Shown here piece after piece: positions 35,109-37,283 of a stretch of 37,283 bases of DNA. The notes under the pieces are model-generated. The model was not told the origin of the DNA, searched no databases, and saw nothing but the letters and a program-made list of their open reading frames with translations. The stretch's first letter is position 1. Every line of letters begins with the position of its first letter. The stretch comes from HGM04593 sp045646965 (lineage in GTDB: Bacteria; Bacteroidota; Bacteroidia; Bacteroidales; Bacteroidaceae), in the NCBI GenBank assembly GCA_045646965.1, contig JAZRLR010000028.1:1-37283 (forward strand), read 5' to 3'. Both the position numbers and the translations under genes were made by a program.

Positions 35109-35139
35109 TTTGCAGATTCAAAAATTATGCATACCTTTG
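35109..35139 (+). promoter_or_regulatory. tRNA-Asp promoter
   Basis: TTTG (35109-35112), a 19-nt spacer and TACCTTTG (35132-35139) form a full-consensus Bacteroidota promoter, 37 nt before the mature tRNA. Confidence 0.85.
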
Positions 35140-35176
35140 CACTCGCTTTCAGACACAAACAAAGCAAAAACATAAT

Positions 35177-35250
35177 GGTGCGTTAGTTCAGTTGGTTAGA
35201 ATACATGCCTGTCACGCATGGGGTCACGGGTTCGAGTCCCGTACGCACCG
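35177..35250 (+). tRNA. tRNA-Asp (anticodon GUC)
   Basis: A 74-nt cloverleaf: acceptor stem GGTGCGT paired with ACGCACC, D-arm with AGTTCAGTTGGTTAGA, anticodon GTC at 35211-35213 in the loop CTGTCAC, T-arm with GGTTCGAGTCC, and discriminator G at 35250 as expected for Asp. CCA is not encoded. The gene borders a mobile element and probably served as its integration site. Confidence 0.97.
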
Positions 35251-35252
35251 CA

Positions 35253-35290
35253 ACGAGTTCCAAAGAAATTTGGGACTCGTTTTTGTTTTA
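35253..35290 (+). terminator. Intrinsic terminator after tRNA-Asp
   Basis: A 12-bp stem (35253-35264 with 35269-35280, one T-G pair) with a GAAA loop is followed by TTTTGTTTTA. It lies 2 nt after the tRNA, so it is either chromosomal or brought in at the junction. Confidence 0.85.
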
Positions 35291-35443
35291 ATAAATCGCA
35301 AGGGTGCGAGCAGAGGATAAAGCATTGATAACAAGGCAAATAGCAATATATTTCAATATCCTCTTATCTATATAAATTATTACAATAAAGCAGAGGAGCG
35401 AATAAAGCAAAAAGGGTAAAAAAAGGGTATTTTGCAGTAGAAA

Positions 35444-35474
35444 TGTTACCAACCTTGTTACCTATAGTGTTACC
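35444..35474. repeat. Three direct TGTTACC repeats with exact 12-bp period
   Basis: TGTTACC occurs at 35444, 35456 and 35468. The exact 12-bp spacing is close to a helical turn. The related sequences AAAGGGTA (35411, 35422) lie 5' of it, and GGTAA (37011) and GTTACC (37039) recur before the integrase gene. Such spaced short repeats near the end of an element are typical of recombinase arm-type or excisionase sites. Confidence 0.5.
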
Positions 35475-35766
35475 AAAAATTTTAAGAGTTTTCGGGTTCC
35501 GATAATTTGTTAAACATTTAATTACAACAAGTTATGTGGAATTTTTCATTCAGGGTTCTTTCTCCGCTTCGTTATGAAAAGCGACAAGTCGATTACGAAA
35601 ACAAATAAATGATAGGAACGGCATTTTTTCACCTTTTGTATTTTTAGCAATTTAGGACATTTTGGATTACTACAGAGAAACCATACCAAAATCTTGCAAG
35701 TTTCCCCTCTGAAGTCGTAGTATAAAAAATCAAACTAAAATGTTCTTTAATTATGGTAAAATACCA

Positions 35767-35774
35767 TATCTTTA
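35767..35774 (+). promoter_or_regulatory. Possible promoter of the two cargo genes
   Basis: TATCTTTA, one mismatch from TAnnTTTG, lies 28 nt before the start of the 117-residue gene. A small inverted repeat, GTTTAA-CA-TTAAAC (35785-35798), follows between box and ATG and could be an operator. No -33 TTTG is seen. Confidence 0.3.
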
Positions 35775-35802
35775 TATCGGAATAGTTTAACATTAAACGA
35801 TT

Positions 35803-36156
35803 ATGAAAGAAGCATTTCGTGATTACGGACTTTTTAAGAATAAAAATAATGAAAAGATTCTCTGCTTAAATGTAAGCAGAACATATCTCTCATCCGAAAG
35901 ACCTACACTCTATGAGTGTACAAGGAAGTATTGGAAACTCAACGGTAATCGTGCAATAAACGCAGAACTTGTTTTTGCAGTATCTCATGGATATATAGTT
36001 GGAGTTTTTAAGCCTACTCGTTGGTTTTTATCAGAAGAGTATATAGGACGTTGGGAATTTGAGGGAGAGCAAATAGAAGATTCACCTTACATTTTTATGG
36101 ATATTTCTCATTTATTAGTAAAAAGACAAAATCCAGTAATGTATATAAATATGTAA
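35803..36156 (+). CDS. Unrecognised 117-residue cargo protein, possibly PUA/EVE-like
   Basis: A 117-residue protein with no signal peptide or membrane segment. Visible blocks are TRKYWKLNGNRA, AELVFAVSHGYIVGVFKPTR, WEFEGEQI and a C-terminal NPVMYIN. The order (aromatic start, a strand of the AELVFAVSHG type, a VGVFKPT strand, then an aromatic strand and a short NP-x-x-Y-I ending) recalls small proteins or appended domains found with restriction or defence genes, and loosely the PUA-like fold; I cannot name the family. Its AT-rich base content differs from the chromosome. It is followed after 5 nt by the WG-repeat gene, so the two are one unit. Confidence 0.65.
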   Translation: MKEAFRDYGLFKNKNNEKILCLNVSRTYLSSERPTLYECTRKYWKLNGNRAINAELVFAVSHGYIVGVFKPTRWFLSEEYIGRWEFEGEQIEDSPYIFMDISHLLVKRQNPVMYINM

Positions 36157-36161
36157 ATAGT

Positions 36162-36908
36162 ATGAATACGATTTCTGAATTAGATATTTGTCAAGATTAT
36201 AATGGCTTATTTGGGGCAAAAAATATAAAAGGGGACATTGTGATACCTTTTATGTATAAAGAGATGTATCCTTTTTCTTGTGGCTTGTCTATGGTTAGAA
36301 ATCTAAAATATCAATACGCTTATATAAATCAGAATAATGAGGAAATAATTAAGTTTGGTCAATATTCTTGGTGTGATTCTCAATATGTATGCGGGTATGC
36401 TCGTGTTGTAAAATATTGCATCATTGAACAAAAGAATAAATGGGGGATTGTTGATACAAAAGGGAATATTATAGTACCATTTGAATATGATAAAATATGG
36501 ACTCTTAAGGAGGGGTATTTGCACGATCTTAAGGCTCTCAAAGGTGACAAAGAAGTTAAAATAAACCTAGTTTCACTATCTTTAAAATATGGGGTTATAT
36601 TTGATGGATTAAAATATATTGCGACATATTCTGTTGAGGATTTTAAAAATGCATTCCAATGTTCACGTATTGATGTAAAGAAAGATAAAGACAATAAACT
36701 CTACTTTATTTACGGATGTAACTTCGGGTTCGTTGTTCCTCTTAAAGGTATCCCCAAAGAACCAGTGATTTCAATTGTTATTAATAGTGCAGGAAATTTA
36801 TTCCCTCTCTTACATGAGAAAGAGGATACAGGTAGAACGTCTTTTGATGTAGTTGTAAAAACAAATAAACCAAATCTAAAACAAGTTTATAAAAAAACGC
36901 TGGAATAA
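36162..36908 (+). CDS. WG-repeat protein
   Basis: A 248-residue cytoplasmic-type protein (no signal peptide). At least three WG-type repeats are visible in the first 125 residues: GLFGAKNIKGDIVIPFMYKE, a degenerate YAYINQNNEEIIKFGQY, and the best one, KWGIVDTKGNIIVPFEYDKI. WG repeats form beta-rich binding modules without known catalysis and are common in bacterial proteins of unknown function. The remaining half is mixed and unrecognised. It is coupled to the 117-residue gene 5 nt upstream and has the same AT-rich codon use. A short hairpin (36929-36943, AGTGCA-TCC-TGCACT) after the stop has no U run. Confidence 0.75.
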   Translation: MNTISELDICQDYNGLFGAKNIKGDIVIPFMYKEMYPFSCGLSMVRNLKYQYAYINQNNEEIIKFGQYSWCDSQYVCGYARVVKYCIIEQKNKWGIVDTKGNIIVPFEYDKIWTLKEGYLHDLKALKGDKEVKINLVSLSLKYGVIFDGLKYIATYSVEDFKNAFQCSRIDVKKDKDNKLYFIYGCNFGFVVPLKGIPKEPVISIVINSAGNLFPLLHEKEDTGRTSFDVVVKTNKPNLKQVYKKTLE

Positions 36909-37129
36909 TCAACCGAAATCGGAATAATAGTGCATCCTGCACTGATAATAAACGCATTACGCTGAAAATCTCGGAAATACGGGAAATAGCAATTTAGCAA
37001 AGAAACGCAAGGTAATGAAATAGAACGGTTGCCTAATCGTTACCTGAAAACGAGTAAGATTTTTCTTTGTGTCGTCACGTTTCATAGTTCTGCATCACAT
37101 TGCGTATCAATGTATAACTCGCTGACAAC

Positions 37130-37137
37130 TAATTTTG
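37130..37137 (+). promoter_or_regulatory. Predicted integrase promoter (-7 element)
   Basis: TAATTTTG matches TAnnTTTG exactly, 20 nt before the integrase ATG. The 249-nt gap before the gene also holds GGTAA (37011-37015) and GTTACC (37039-37044) in inverted orientation, matching the repeats near the tRNA, so autoregulation by recombinase binding is possible. Confidence 0.45.
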
Positions 37138-37157
37138 TAACCAAAAAAGATTGGATT

Positions 37158-37283
37158 ATGCGAAGTACATTTAAGGTGCTGTTCTACGTGAACGCAAGCA
37201 AGGAGAAAAACGGTATTGTTCCCATCATGGGACGAGTGACAATCAACGGCTCAGTAGCCCAATTCAGTTGTAAGCGTACCATT
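37158..37283 (+). CDS. Tyrosine recombinase/integrase, N-terminal part (runs off the window)
   Basis: The ATG at 37158 opens a frame of 42 codons to the end of the window. It begins MRSTFKVLFYVNASKEKNG, then IVPIMGRVTINGSVAQFSC. This is the familiar start of the N-terminal arm-type DNA-binding domain (three-stranded sheet) of Bacteroidota tyrosine recombinases found on conjugative transposons and islands. The core-binding and catalytic domains, with the R-H-R-Y residues, lie outside, so activity cannot be judged. It should catalyse integration and excision of the element starting next to tRNA-Asp. Confidence 0.88.
   Translation, partial: MRSTFKVLFYVNASKEKNGIVPIMGRVTINGSVAQFSCKRTI

Larger units (their letters stand above)
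35291..35802. other. Gene-free AT-rich end of the element
   Basis: No convincing coding sequence lies here; the longest frames are short and lack homology that I can recognise. It holds two AAAGGGTA copies (35411 and 35422), three TGTTACC copies (35444-35474), and a possible promoter for the next gene. The content fits a recombination or control region of an integrative element. Confidence 0.5.
35251..37283. mobile_element. One end of an integrative element at tRNA-Asp (continues past the window)
   Basis: The base composition falls sharply after the tRNA, and the coding style changes from GC-rich to AT-rich. The segment holds spaced GTTACC repeats, two AT-rich cargo genes and the start of a tyrosine recombinase. 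Insertion at the 3' end of a tRNA gene is a standard mode for such elements. The other end and the duplicated tRNA 3' sequence are not in the window, so the left boundary is approximate (it could be some bases inside the tRNA) and the type of element (ICE, island or prophage-like) is open. Confidence 0.65.

Noticed and set aside
35443..35505. Possible 20-codon peptide (MLPTLLPIVLPK...) over the TGTTACC repeats
   Set aside because: The apparent peptide periodicity simply reflects the 12-bp DNA repeat; there is no promoter or ribosome-binding context and no known family.
1..37283. CRISPR arrays, rRNA genes, insertion sequences
   Set aside because: Read for spaced direct repeats, rRNA-like segments and transposase motifs; none was found apart from the short phased repeats in the element end.

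Overview
The window looks like a Bacteroidales chromosome (Bacteroidota). It carries two SusC/SusD pairs, several lipoproteins with an acid-rich stretch after the lipobox cysteine, BACON, DUF1573 and DUF4369/TlpA-type proteins, a Rho with a long inserted low-complexity segment, and promoters of the TTTG-(19-20 nt)-TAnnTTTG type. I cannot assign a genus. Nearly all of the sequence is ordinary, tightly packed chromosome, but from about 35.25 kb the base composition becomes clearly more AT-rich and a mobile element begins.

Layout: (1) 1-2.25 kb holds the last codons of ssb (+) and rho (-), which converge on one shared hairpin terminator. (2) 2.3-17.2 kb is a nine-gene minus-strand operon. In transcription order it encodes SusC, SusD, a DUF4984-like lipoprotein, an uncharacterised lipoprotein, a large leucine-rich-repeat (LRR) lipoprotein, a BACON plus LRR lipoprotein, a subtilisin-family (S8) serine protease lipoprotein, a DUF1573 protein and a lipocalin-like lipoprotein. 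It has no glycoside hydrolase. It reads as a surface system that binds and cuts protein and imports peptides. (3) 17.4-26.4 kb is a second minus-strand cluster: a metzincin-type zinc metalloprotease (DUF5118/DUF5117/DUF4953 architecture), SusC, SusD and a secreted repeat-rich protein whose C-terminus resembles a type IX secretion sorting tail. A strong promoter precedes the protease gene. (4) 26.5-28.3 kb has engB (ribosome-assembly GTPase) followed 2 nt later by a TlpA-type thioredoxin lipoprotein. (5) 28.4-30.7 kb is a stand-alone TonB-dependent receptor. (6) 30.9-35.1 kb, plus strand, has a secreted alpha/beta hydrolase, then recR, a four-helix membrane protein, a family 2 glycosyltransferase and a GNAT acetyltransferase; the last three are translationally coupled. 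(7) 35.18-35.25 kb is tRNA-Asp(GUC) with its own promoter and terminator. (8) 35.25 kb to the end is one end of an integrative element at the tRNA: spaced GTTACC repeats, two AT-rich cargo genes (an unrecognised 117-residue protein and a WG-repeat protein), and the start of a tyrosine recombinase that runs off the window.

The main theme is protein or peptide foraging. Two neighbouring SusCD transporters are each genetically tied to a different class of protease (serine and zinc), with LRR and lipocalin-like surface proteins as likely binding factors. Neither system has a regulator (ECF sigma/anti-sigma, hybrid two-component or SusR) within the window. All functional statements come from reading motifs and context; no database search was run.
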